DNA of 64,000 nucleotides from Branchinecta lynchi (taxonomy: Eukaryota > Arthropoda > Branchiopoda > Anostraca > Branchinectidae), in assembly GCA_023053575.1 (NCBI GenBank), contig JAKZAP010000014.1, positions 6,324,001 to 6,388,000 on the forward strand, read 5' to 3'. The position numbers were made by a program, and so were the translations under genes. Shown one piece after another: positions 54,801 through 64,000 of the stretch. Below the pieces are notes generated by a model, which worked only from the letters and a program-made list of their open reading frames with translations, had not been told where the DNA came from and searched no databases. The stretch's first letter is position 1. Every line of letters starts with the position of its first letter.

Positions 54801-57800
54801 GAAAGCTCTTTGACCTTTCCTAGGAGATGGTTAATGTTTCTGCACCCATGAAAACTGGTTATCTTGCATTTTTTTTTCTTTCGAAAAATTTCTTCGTATA
54901 TCAGAGAGATTAGTCCTGATTTGAAATAATCTCAATTCTCAAATTAATCCGTTGCTAACTACCAGTTCTGCTTGCTAGTATCTTGGATCTGGCGACAAGC
55001 AACGAATGTTGAATGCTACGTCTATGGATAACTAAATTAAAAGAAAGAACAAAGAAATCGAAAGGATCGATTGAAAACTATTCTAAGCGTTTTTTCGAAT
55101 AGAAAAAGTGTACGAGCGAAGTCATGATCTGACGGTAGTTGACCATCTTCGGAGGGAGTGGATGAGGGTATCAGTTTTTACTGTCAGTCTATTGGATTTG
55201 GTGTGGTAAAACCACCACGCGTAAAACCGTCAACAGTTTTGTCGCCCGTTTCCAAGTTTTCCGTGGGGATGCGGTTTGGTTCCCTTGGGATTTGAGAATT
55301 CGTGGAAAAGTAGTTCTGTTTATTTATTTCTTCTTGTTACCTCTTTGTTACTAAAATTTTCACCCATAAGATGTATTCTGCACCTGGAACCCATATCGTA
55401 AAAATGCGAGAAAAAAGTAAAATGCCATACGAGGAAAATATGTAAACGTTATATGCCGTAGTCGACAGACAAAGGTCCAATATCGTAATCGGCTTCACAC
55501 ATTCCCTTCCCCTTTTTGCCGGTCTGCAAATTCACATCGGAACTCACTGAAGCTATAAGAACAAACGATACACTGGAACATCGGTCAACCGAACTTCTTC
55601 TGTCAGTTCTGGAACGGGTTACGTGATCAAACAGTATCTCAACCAGGTCTGCTATTGTTCAAGAGACCCCTCGCTGAAACACGTCTTACTTAACGTGATA
55701 ACGCTGTTTTTGTCCATATTGCGTATAATATGTTGATAGGTTTTGGGGATCCCAAAACATAAGTGACGGGATACCTATGACTTCGTAAAGTTGTCCTTCC
55801 GTCCGTCTGTCTGGTAGCACGATAACTCTCAAAGGGACTGAGATATTTTGTCGAAACTTTGGTGTCGGGATCCTGTGGTCAAAGTACAGATCACGTTTGT
55901 AGATGGGCCCCATAGCTGTTTATTTGTAGGGGTGGGGTTTCAAGTTAAGGGGCGACACAAAATATTTTTGAACGCTAATGAGATAGTCGATTTAGGGGGT
56001 AAGGAGACATGCTGAATCTGAATATCAAAATTATTATCTCGCCGGACAAGTAATTCGCCCGGAATCCGGCTAAAACGGCTAAGAAGATATGCTGAATCCG
56101 TATCATCCGTATATATAATTTTCTCACCAGATCTATACTTCGCCCGGAATCCGGCTGAAGTTGGAAAATTTGTTAAAAGTAGAAGTTGTGAAGTTGATTA
56201 GAGGTTCGATGCGTAAGGAGGCATGCTGGATTCTTTTTCAAGCTTTAATCTTTTGCCAGAAAAGTAGTTCGTCCGGAACCCGGCAGAGACCAGAACTTCG
56301 GCGAAAGTACAAGGCAGGAAGTTTTGACCAATTCTGTCAGAGTAGATATGACGTAGGCTTTAGGGGTAAAGACACATGCTGAATCTGTATCTGAACTTGG
56401 TCTTCTTAGATGATTACCTTTGGCCTTAATCTGTTTCAGTATTTTAATAGTTAAAATATTTAAGGAGTCTGGCGAGGATCGGATATCGACAGGACCCAGT
56501 TTTCTGGATGAGATATTGCATTTTTTGGGATCTCATCGAAACCTTTCGTCTTGTTGTATGTAGTGAGGAAAGCGCTAGCTTATCCGCCTAATTTAATAAA
56601 GAAATAAATTTCAGGCAGAGCATGCCCCTCCTCGAAAAAGAGCTGAATTTCTGGCTGGAGCAGCGAACCGTCCAAGTAAACGGTCACCGTCTGGCTCACT
56701 ACGACGTCAAAGTCTCCGGCCCTCGCCCCGAATCCTACAAAGAAGATCTGGAGGCCATCCACCACAACTCAGACCTTGAAGTCCAGACTGACTTCTACAT
56801 GAACATCGCTGCTGGAGCCGAGTCAGGCTGGGATTTCTCCAGCCGTTGGTACATGAACGGTGATACCCCCACCAACATCTCCCACATCCGGACACGAGAT
56901 ATTATCCCTGTTGACCTGAACTCCTTCATTGCCTGGGATTTCGATATCATGACTCGGTTTCAGACCCAGCTCGGCCGTAGTGACAAGTCGCTTATCTACA
57001 GAGACTTGTATTTGGAGTGGAAAGCGTCTATGGCAGCGGTCCTTTGGGACAACGAGGCTGGAAGCTGGCTCGATTATGATACGTTGAATCAGAAGAGGAA
57101 TAATAACTTCTTCGTTTCTAACCTGACCCCTCTGTTTGTCGGATGCTACGATCCCGTGACAGTCAACTTCGAAATGGTGGTCAACAGAGTCATCGACTAC
57201 TTGGAAAGGAGCAACGCGCTCAAGTAGGTGTCCTTACTTTCTTACTCGACATACTCCCAGGATGAAAACCACTAACAGCTGAATATTTGGCATAGCTACG
57301 TTTTGTAATTCTTGCGAACGCTTCAGCGCACAGAAGCCAATCTGTAAGGGTCTATATAGCCCTAAAGTTCATTATTTTTTTAGGCTTTTATTTTTTTAGG
57401 CTACTAGTTGAAATGTAAACTTCATGTTGTTCCATCGGAACTGATTTAGATACGATTGACTTCCTGTTGACCACAGTATTTAGCCTATACGTATTACGTC
57501 CGGGCAATCCTTGAAAAGTTGTAAACAATAACAATCCACTGATTACCTAACCAGGACGTCAGCCTCAGTTCTTAATGTAAACATCCTTGTTGCTAATATG
57601 ACCTAACAGATAAAATAAGCAGAATTCGGTTTAATTTTTTTATGTCGAAAGAAAGCTGAGCCAAGTTCTTAACGGGGGATTCTCATTTGACTTTTCGAGG
57701 CGAAAAACAAAACAAAGGTAGTCCAGAATTTAGGTAAGTGCTCAAAGAGGCATATCTCTCACAGGCTGTTCCCCTGGCTTTCCACGCTACCCATGAAAGG

Positions 57801-60510
57801 TCATGTTTGACAAAATTATGACAGACAGTTGCGATAACCGGGTCTTAAGAAGGCCACTCACCAAACTTCGGTCATTTTAAGCCGAACTAATGACCCGGAA
57901 CGACGGCGCTCCTCCCCCCTCCAGGTTTTCGCGAAATGACGCCCCTGATATCTCGACTCCACCCTGTCCAACCAACCGCTAGTGCGACAGGCCCAGCGTT
58001 TCTGTTTTAATGTTTAGTGTGTCCTAGGTTCTCAGGAGGAGTCCCTACGTCCATGATGCAGACTGGGCAGCAGTGGGACTTCCCTAACGGATGGCCTCCC
58101 CTCCAGCACATGCTAGTCATGGGACTTGATGCCACAGGCAATGCCAAGGCGCAAGAGCTGGCGTACGATCTGGCCCAGCGATGGATCTTCAACAACTATG
58201 AAGCTTTTATCCAGAGCTTGCCGAATGCCATGTTCGAAAAGGTGTGTAAAGCATGACTTCGATTTTCCTTCTCCGCCCGCAGTCCTTAATCCGCGGTTTC
58301 GAGACTGTTACGACATGACGAGGGGGGGGGGACGAGGCATTTACCGACTGGCTGGTAATTTCTACCGACTTTTTCTGCAGAAAAAGACTGTTTTCAACAA
58401 CAAAAATGACATTTTTGAAAAACCGACTATTCAAACGAAAAATCGACCAATTTTTAGAAAAACCGACTGTTTTCATGAAAAAAATCAACTGTTTTGACCA
58501 AAAGTACTTTAAGTTACCTTGACAGAAAGGTGTTGTCTGATTGCGGCCCTGAAGTTGAAATTTGATTAAAAAATCAAGAAAAAACAAATCTGGCAAAAAC
58601 AAGACCTAGGGTGTCGATGGGATCCCAAGGTTTGATCCAGACAATTCGGTCTTGTCTTCGCCAGGCTAATCATTAGAGAAAACCGAGTTCAGATATTCTA
58701 TCTACCTATCTATACCTCTATAAGCCGTATCTATTTTGACGATATTGACCGAAACTTCCTGCTTTACTACTGCCAAGTTTGCGGTTTCGCCCGAATTCTG
58801 AGCGTAACTACTAGTCCAGCAAAAAAAGAAAAATTCAGAAACGAAGCCGGCGTATCTCCTTATCCCTATAAAGAAATCTGATCAACTTTAAATAAAATTT
58901 CGACTTAAAAAAAATGCGGGTACAACCGGATTCCGGACTAATTATATGTCCGGGTAAAAAATGATCATTATATACAGACTCAGCGTCTCTTCTTACCCCT
59001 AAATGTATCATCTAATCAACTTCAGATAAAGCTTTTACTTTTAACATATTTTCCGGTTTTGGCCGGATTACAGGCGAACTAGTTGTCCGGCGAGAAAACG
59101 GTTTTCACCATCGGGTTCAGCATGTCTTCTTACCCATAAATCAAACATTTAATCAACTTCAGATGAAACTGTTACTTTTAACCAACTTTCCGGTTTTGGC
59201 CAGATTCCGGACGAACTGCTTGTCCGGCGACAAATTGATTTTCACCGTCATGCTCAGCATGTCTTCTTACCCCTAAATCAAATATTGAATCAACTTCAAA
59301 TGAAACTTTTACTTTTAACCAGCTTTCCGGTTTTTGCCGGATTCCGGACGAACTACTCGTCCAGCGAGAAAATGGTTTTCACCATCGTGCTCAGCATGTC
59401 TTCTTACCCCTAAATCAAACATTTAATCAACTTCAAATGAAACTTTTACTTTTAACAAACTTTCCGGTTTTTGCCGGATTCCGGACGAACTACTTATCCG
59501 GCGAGAAAATGATTGTTACCATCGTGCTCAGCATGTCTTCTTACCCCTAATGGACTATCACATTAGCTGTTTAATAATATTTTGTTTGTCACTTAAATTG
59601 AACCCCCACCCCCAAATATAGGGCTACAGAGCCCATCTACGAACTCGACCTTACCCTTGACCCAAACAATGCTCATATTAAGTTTCATCAAAATATCTCA
59701 TTCCCTTCGAGAGTTATCGTGCTTATAGACGGACGGACGGACAACTTTTGCGATGTCATAGGTATCCCTCCACTTACGTTTTGGGATCCCAATAAGTTCT
59801 GGCTGTCCGTTGTAAATTTGTCAGTAGAGTTTGCTTAGTCTCCACTCTGGATGAATGGATGCTGGTTTGTATTGCCGACTTTTTGGTACCGGTTCCGCAC
59901 TCTCTCACTAGAACGACCTTTGAAAGCACAACCTAACAACGTAATAAACCACATATCAGTTCAGTATTAATTGCATCTTTGGTAAGCGTCCTGTCACAGC
60001 GATATTTATTTATTTGCGTCTTGAGTTTTGTTTTAAACAAAACTTGCGAATTGTATAAATTATGCAGTAGTAGTTTAATTGTGGAACTCGAATTTCTGAA
60101 ATGTGATAGCAGCTATGCTTGACATAAATTTAGCTAGTCGGCTCGCGCCGTCTTCATGACTTTTAATGAGTAAATAAAATGAAATGAAAACTTCGATTTC
60201 TACATGTCTTTGTGGAATCGTGATTTTTCAGGTTCGAACGCGCTCCCCCGGTGATGACAGTTAATCATGAATTGTATTCATTCTTTCCTTTCAGTATGAC
60301 GTGACCGTTGTTGGATTGCCGGGCGGTGGAGGAGAGTATGACGTCCAGCTTGGCTTCGGGTGGACTAACGGAGTCGTAATGGACTTCCTGGTAAAGTACG
60401 GAGATAGGCTGACAACCGTCCGTGATGCTCGTCAGTTGGCGTGGAGCGGGTCCAGTGTCTCGATGGGTCTGGGAGCAGGAGCTGCCTTTCTGGGAGCTTG
60501 GATTGGGTGA
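48710..60510 (+). CDS. TREH: Trehalase, GH37, secreted or membrane-anchored (gene model)
   Basis: Hydrolyses alpha,alpha-trehalose to two glucose, normally outside the cell or in the gut lumen. Exons 48710-48813, 50605-50930, 53841-54159, 56615-57223, 58028-58241 and 60295-60510 close in phase (2,1,2,2,0) to 595 codons. A signal peptide ([19 protein letters not shown]) is followed by CDSEIYCHG. Signature 1 [14 protein letters not shown] lies at 170-183 and signature 2 [12 protein letters not shown] at 468-479. [10 protein letters not shown] has the general-acid Asp at about 323. MFEK-YDV has the candidate catalytic Glu at about 523, followed by GGGGEY and GFGWTNG. The assignment of the two acidic residues rests on recalled E. 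coli TreA numbering. The C-terminal 19 residues ([19 protein letters not shown]) are hydrophobic, suggesting a GPI or membrane anchor. An alternative donor two bases before the stop could splice to downstream exons. Confidence 0.95.
48814..50604 (+). other. TREH intron 1
   Basis: 1791 bases. Contains a (GATGAT)n-like run at about 49153-49170, a reversed dispersed-repeat relative (49305-49440) and the TA-flanked miniature element at 49834-50231. The acceptor is TTTCTTTCTTTAG. Confidence 0.7.
49834..50231. mobile_element. TA-flanked miniature element with GTTGCGTTTTTG ends, second copy
   Basis: 398 bases. About 30-bp inverted ends share GTTGCGTTTTTGC, then (A/T), then GATACCATGGTATCTG, with one mismatch, between TA dinucleotides (49832-49833, 50232-50233). 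The interior repeats TTATCGTGGTATC-type palindromes (GATACCATGGTATC is self-complementary). The first 12 bases equal those of 22790-23268. Confidence 0.85.
50605..50930 (+). CDS. TREH: TREH exon 2
   Basis: Starts with the T completing the Ser of [16 protein letters not shown], the conserved N-terminal block of animal trehalases. It continues with [12 protein letters not shown] and ends at TTGG|GTAAGT (phase 1). Confidence 0.94.
51095..52050 (-). mobile_element. ATGGCACTTG-family repeat, copy 6
   Basis: Begins CCAAGTGCCATATACCGATCAC with TCCGTCTGTCCGTCTG, then GATGAAACTTGG modules, CCGGACCGGATC and G runs. The distal end is unclear; a CAAGTGCCATGTGAGCT end-like sequence lies further on at about 52416. 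Confidence 0.6.
53040..53106 (-). repeat. tRNA-like sequence, reverse strand
   Basis: On the minus strand, TAGTGTAGAGCGG matches an A box and GGGTTCAAATTCC a B box, and CTGGG/TCCGG forms a T stem. Five of seven acceptor pairs form only with two extra bases before the 3' arm, so it is a SINE or tRNA pseudogene. Confidence 0.5.
53111..53400 (-). mobile_element. Foldback miniature element with CGTGTTCCAYCCT ends, copy 2
   Basis: 290 bases, the reverse complement of 7822-8104 throughout (shared GACATCACG, TTTTGCCGTCAAGGCTGGAA, CCAATCACGTT, AGAGATGCGTAG and AGTAACTATTAGTTACTA-type motifs). Confidence 0.75.
53446..53510. repeat. Imperfect hairpin related to 11594-11651
   Basis: AATGTATGCAACGGATACGT near 53443 pairs with GACGTATCCGTTGTAAACAT near 53499. 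GCTGACGTATCCG and the neighbouring AAGTCAGCTTGGGCT are shared with 5808-5860 and, reversed, with 11565-11640. Confidence 0.6.
53841..54159 (+). CDS. TREH: TREH exon 3, trehalase signature 1
   Basis: Acceptor ACACTTTTTCAG. Encodes [31 protein letters not shown] and [20 protein letters not shown], ending at ATGAG|GTAGGG (phase 2). Confidence 0.96.
54160..56614 (+). other. TREH intron 3
   Basis: 2455 bases. A 16-base C run lies at 54187-54202. About 1.5 kb shows nothing recognised (54210-55735), followed by GGGATCCC-family copy D (55739-56555), which ends 59 bases before the acceptor. Confidence 0.65.
55739..56555 (+). mobile_element. GGGATCCC-family element, copy D
   Basis: Left end TTTTGGGGATCCCAAAACAT, CCGTCCGTCTGTCTGG tract, and TTTTGTCGAAACTTTGGTGT module. 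Internal units carry CCGGAATCCGG, and the right end is TTTTGGGATCTCATCGAAACC then CGTCTTGTT. Confidence 0.75.
56615..57223 (+). CDS. TREH: TREH exon 4, catalytic Asp
   Basis: Acceptor AATTTCAG. The longest TREH exon: [75 protein letters not shown]. The donor CAA|GTAGGT is in phase 2; reading on would hit TAG at once. Confidence 0.96.
57224..58027 (+). other. TREH intron 4, nothing recognised
   Basis: 804-base GT-AG intron with acceptor GTGTCCTAG. No shared repeat family or structure seen. Confidence 0.65.
58028..58241 (+). CDS. TREH: TREH exon 5, trehalase signature 2
   Basis: Encodes [40 protein letters not shown] and NAMFEK, ending in phase 0 at AAG|GTGTGT. The Glu of MFEK is the probable second catalytic residue. 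Confidence 0.96.
58320..58510. repeat. TACCGACTGG-family fragment
   Basis: Poly-G followed by GGCATTTACCGACTGGCTGG, CTACCGACTTTTTCTGCAG and AAAAACCGACTGTTTTCATG, the reverse layout of 15745-16023. Clean ends were not found. Confidence 0.5.
58598..59793 (-). mobile_element. GGGATCCC-family element, copy E
   Basis: Begins AACAAGACC, GGTGTCGATGGGATCCC and ends CACTTACGTTTTGGGATCCC, the exact reverse of copies A to D. About five internal units carry ATCAACTTCA(G/A)ATGAAAC, TTTTGGCCGGATTCCGG-like and CAGCATGTCTTCTTACCC. Confidence 0.8.
60295..60510 (+). CDS. TREH: TREH exon 6, glycine-rich box and C-terminus
   Basis: Encodes [39 protein letters not shown] and a hydrophobic end before TGA 60508-60510. 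A consensus donor G|GTGAGG at 60507 overlaps the stop and would remove it if used. Confidence 0.92.
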   Translation, partial: YDVTVVGLPGGGGEYDVQLGFGWTNGVVMDFLVKYGDRLTTVRDARQLAWSGSSVSMGLGAGAAFLGAWIG

Positions 60511-62421
60511 GGTATGTATCATTCTTTCTTTTTTTCCTGTCTGATTTCCCCACTGGTGAGGGGGGGGGGGGGCTGGAAGCTGTAGCTTTTGATACACCCT
60601 CTTGGAGGTTCCTTTTCGATACGATTCCAGATGCCTGTTTGTAGTTCGTTCTTACGATGGCAGTATAAAGCGATCTGTTCGTTGTCACTTACGACAAACG
60701 CTCGAATTCGCGGTTTGTCGCACTTGCGGATTGGTTGAATATCAACTGGAACAAGAAAACACATGCGTTTCTGAAAAAAAAAGAAAATGACTTGAAATGA
60801 AGATGGTATTCACGATATAAAACCGGACCAAAAATCTGCAATGAATTTCTAGTTGGAACTCCAGGGGGCTTCTTTTAGAATACCAGAGGATAGCCGAAAA
60901 GATCGTGTTTCGAGCAACCCTACTAAATCGAAAAGAGACAGATGGCCTTTCGACTTCCATTCAAAATTCTGCTGTTCTGTAGTTGGATATTTCATATTCG
61001 AAACACGCTAATGAACCTCTGAAGAACAAGAAACGTCACTCGTACGAACCTTCAAGATTGATTCAGATCCTCTGTAAACCAATCAACAACGTTTGCTGGT
61101 GTGACGTTTCTGTCTCTTCGCTGGACACCCGGCGATTCTCCATCTGCGCCTTGAGTTAGTCATCAAGAGTTTCAGGGTGCTAGTGGAAGCCATCTTGTCT
61201 CCCGAGCGCCAGCGAAGATGGACGAGACTTAAGTCGCGTTTTATTTTGCGTAGCTTTGATGGAGTTTCAGTTCAGTGAAACTCCACCGAACTAAATCGAG
61301 GAGCTCGACTTTATAATTCCACCGGTGCCCTAACCGGAGTCGTGATTGATAAAATAATAGCATGCCATGCAGAGTATGGAGGCTTTTGAGGCCCTATCGA
61401 TACTGCACTGAGCGCGAACGCACGCCATCTATCATGTTAAGGTTAGAATAAGTGTTAGGAACCGTGACAAAGCCTTGGTCCGCTCGGCTACTTCTTTAAT
61501 TATTCGCGTTTAAAAATCTGAAACGTACTTACCTAAGAAAGGTGAACGGTGAAGGAAGCCTCGACTCGTTGCCCCCGAAGTTCGCCATATACTGTCATAG
61601 TTTACAAAAGATTTTGATGGTACAATTCCCGATTGTAATCTGTGGACGTTTTGTACTTTTAGTCCAAAGAAAAATGCCATCGGGAATGGTCAATGCTAAC
61701 AAATAGTGCTTAAAGAAATCGGTATTGCACGGCAGCCATGCAGTAACATTTTAATACATTTTTGTCCAATGAATCAAATTAACAAATTTAATATCAAATA
61801 GCTTTTTTTTTCTTTTTTTTTAAGCCTTGTAGTATCTTTTCTGTTCTTCCAGTCCAATATGAATTGGCCAGGTGACTACGCTTCCACTTACCCTCGGTGA
61901 CGCCAACGGTCTTATCAACTTTTTTTTCTTCTTTTCTTAACTTAAACATATGACCGGCCTATCTATTTAGCGTCACCTACACTTTCCTCTATCACTACGT
62001 TTATTTTTTAATTTCTTAATTTTTTTTTTTTCCTTCAATTCTTTCTAATCTTTACACTTCCATCCTGTCGTTATTTATAAAATTAAATTAATAAAACTAT
62101 ATTCAATAAAAATATTTACTCTTTCCACTATCTATACATTTCAAACATATTATACAATTTTAAATAGCTTAATCAAATCAAATAGCTTAAAGCTAGAAGA
62201 AAATATAAAATATTCATATGCGATATAAATATAAATATGCAAATTGTATTACAAGGCATCCGTGTAACAACATTTTACCACACCAAAGCAGTCGTGCCTT
62301 TTGACACGGTTGCTGAATACCATGACTGAGAGAAAAATCAAGCTCTGCAAAGCATACTAATATTATTGGCCCATAGCTGTAGAATAGCCTTTAGAAACTT
62401 GAATCCAAGTTATGATTTCAG
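60511..62421 (+). other. TREH 3' UTR or alternative last introns
   Basis: G-run at 60560-60572, a weak dispersed-repeat relative at 61010-61165, a pyrimidine-rich acceptor at 61841-61852 and AT-rich sequence at 61990-62250. The acceptor at 61852 could lead to a short alternative end (two residues then TGA if spliced from 60506). Confidence 0.45.
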
Positions 62422-62517
62422 GGATGCCGCAATTAGGTTCCCCTACTTCGGTCTCCCCCCTTCCATCAACTTCGAGAACTACCACGGCGCCGTTGGACCC
62501 TCCCAAGTCTTCCATAG
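62422..62517 (+). CDS. Candidate alternative C-terminal TREH exon
   Basis: After acceptor TGATTTCAG, a phase-2 entry from 60506 gives DAAIRFPYFGLPPSINFENY, then HGAVGPSQVFH, to a donor CATAG|GTAGTA. The codons favour ttc/tac/atc/aac as in the sure TREH exons, and the phases fit on both sides. I do not recognise the peptide in other trehalases, so it could also belong to a different gene. Confidence 0.4.
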
Positions 62518-62604
62518 GTAGTATTCTGGGTAAGCCTGTAAGTGTAAGCTAAACGAGTGCAAATCTATATATTTTCGTGTATTAATGTATTATTCTCTTT
62601 TCAG

Positions 62605-62623
62605 TATTCCGGAGTACCGGTGA
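62605..62623 (+). CDS. Candidate last alternative TREH exon (coding part)
   Basis: Acceptor TTCTCTTTTCAG. In the phase set by 62517 it gives S-IPEYR and TGA, closing a 632-codon isoform. In another phase the same bases stay open as YSGVPVKSVVVGLEVFSLVR to a TAA at about 62668, so the frame used is uncertain. Confidence 0.3.
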
Positions 62624-62889
62624 AATCGGTTGTTGTGGGTTTGGAAGTGTTTTCGCTCGTACGATAAGTATTTTGTCGTATACCTAGTCATTAAGGGGTG
62701 TTAGTGTCACATTGCCAGCTCGTGTGTGTATCGAGCTCTAATCTTCACCCAGTGTATTGGCCGTATACCACTTCAGTGCTCCAAGCGGATTAATCCCTCG
62801 CATCGTCAGCATCTATCACACATATTCGTTCAAGGTCGAAAAAGCTTTCGATTTTTAAGTCGAAGGGTAGTGCAATCTGCTGCAGGAAT

Positions 62890-62895
62890 AATAAA
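62890..62895 (+). terminator. Candidate TREH poly(A) signal
   Basis: AATAAA about 270 bases beyond the last candidate exon. Confidence 0.35.
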
Positions 62896-62989
62896 CCCCA
62901 CCGAAAAAATACATAAAATTGAAACGAATGCTCGAGCAAGAACTTTAAATGTTTGTGCCAACCATATAATAATTCTACTGGTGGTATAG

Positions 62990-64000
62990 ATTTGAGGATT
63001 ATGTTTAGTGCGTGTATAAGATAAGATAAGATTTATTTCCGTAAAAGCACAAAGGTCCATGGAAACAACAACACAACACCAAAACGAAACCATAACCTCA
63101 ACCACTATTTACACAAAACTTTCCCTGTGAATCATGGCAACTTCTACTTTTCAAAATTTGTTTAAACCTTATCACCTCCCGAATCATTTCCCTAAATATT
63201 TCCTACCTCAGGTCTTTTAACTCCTGGCACTCGCCCATTAAATGGAAAATACGGTCGTTCATTTTATCACACATCGGATAGAAGTAAGGACCACGAAGCA
63301 CTCTAACCTTACCCAAATATTTCCTTCTTAATCCTACCGGTAAACAATCTGCCCTCAGGCTAATTATCAGTTGAATTTGGTCTAAACGAATTCCCGCCTT
63401 AAAATAAATTTCTTCCCCCGATGTCTCCCAGGCTGCGGCATAAAACCTAAGGGAATCTCTTTCTCTTCTTTTTCTTTATGTACTCCTTTTTTCCCTTTGT
63501 AAGCGGGCAAAAATAAATATATATATAATGTAATTAAAGACATATCCTAGCAGACTTAAGTCAACATTGATGATGACGATTATCGTTGGGGACTAATAAC
63601 GTATGGAAGCGCTGAACTGGAATACGGAGAACTGTCTATGCGGTAGTTTGTTGGTGTAGTTTGAACGAAGTAGTTGCTTTGTTGTAAGCAGATAGCAAGG
63701 CTACGGCGGATTCCTGGCTGTGGACCTGGGAAGCAATGTGCGGTACTGCGGGTGTGTTCTGACCTACTACCGGTATTTATTAAAAGCAAGAACCGATAAT
63801 AATAAGAACTTCCGCCTCTCGACCCCTGTTCTGAATCCGCGACCCTGTTCCGTAAATACTGAGCGGATACTTATAACCGAGATTTTGTGTACCATATGTT
63901 TCGAAATACGCCGAATCAGGAAAAAAGTCCGTCAGATGGCCGGCTACCGTACTGTCAAGAATTTGTACACCTTGAATGCGGGATCATGGGTCAAAGTTGC
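62990..64000. other. Downstream intergenic DNA with a LINE-type tail
   Basis: ATAAGATAAGATAAGATTTATT at 63015-63036, read on the minus strand, is an AATAAATCTTATC-type LINE 3' tail with a microsatellite. The 63040-63480 stretch would be its decayed upstream part. Beyond 63500 nothing is recognised. Confidence 0.4.

Larger units (their letters stand above)
58242..60294 (+). other. TREH intron 5, repeats
   Basis: 2053 bases. TACCGACTGG-family fragment (58320-58510), GGGATCCC-family copy E (58598-59793, minus), then 500 bases with nothing recognised. The acceptor is TTCCTTTCAG. Confidence 0.7.

Noticed and set aside
2020..59793. CRISPR-like regular repeats in the GGGATCCC family
   Set aside because: Units are 130+ bases, imperfect and without unique spacers, in a eukaryotic intron context.
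62726..62989. 87-codon open frame downstream of TREH
   Set aside because: No recognisable domain. It overlaps a candidate poly(A) signal and is better read as 3' UTR or intergenic.

Overview
This window is nuclear DNA from an animal. The genes have spliceosomal introns, the intergenic and intronic DNA is packed with decayed transposons, and there is one 100-base assembly gap (40684-40783). The trehalase and the mitochondrial ribosomal protein read most like invertebrate, perhaps arthropod or crustacean, versions. That placement is an impression from remembered family sequences and has not been searched.

Three host genes can be supported, all on the + strand. (1) The last six coding exons of PGM2 (phosphoglucomutase-2/phosphopentomutase) lie in 1-8466; the 5' part is off the window. 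(2) MRPS33 (mitochondrial small-subunit ribosomal protein) has one coding exon at 29809-30056 and a second at 48556-48658, separated by an 18.5 kb intron full of repeats. (3) TREH (GH37 trehalase) starts 51 bases after the MRPS33 stop codon. It runs from 48710 to a stop at 60508-60510, and two further downstream exons could extend the C-terminus. Exon phases close exactly in all three models: 403 codons for partial PGM2, 116 for MRPS33 and 595 for TREH.

Everything else is repeats. 8.5-29.7 kb lies between PGM2 and MRPS33. It holds a long inverted repeat (16.0-18.4 kb), several hAT-like non-autonomous elements with 8-bp target duplications, and a 5.2 kb RNase H-bearing non-LTR retrotransposon on the minus strand (21.2-26.4 kb). 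That retrotransposon sits inside an older repeat and itself carries a 479-bp TA-flanked miniature element. 30-48.5 kb is the MRPS33 intron. It is dominated by a large repeat family built from GATGAAACTTGG modules, GTCCGTC tracts and long poly-G runs, with hairpin-forming ends. A second family, bounded by GGGATCCC palindromes and built of about 135-bp tandem units, has five copies. Copies lie in introns of all three genes, and one ends 4 bp before a PGM2 exon, so it supplies that exon's splice-acceptor tract.

The three genes have no obvious joint pathway. Trehalase releases glucose and PGM2 handles sugar phosphates, but the neighbourhood need not be functional. The most interesting biology is the tight MRPS33-TREH spacing, the transposon-made splice acceptor, and a set of apparently related, module-sharing non-autonomous repeat families.
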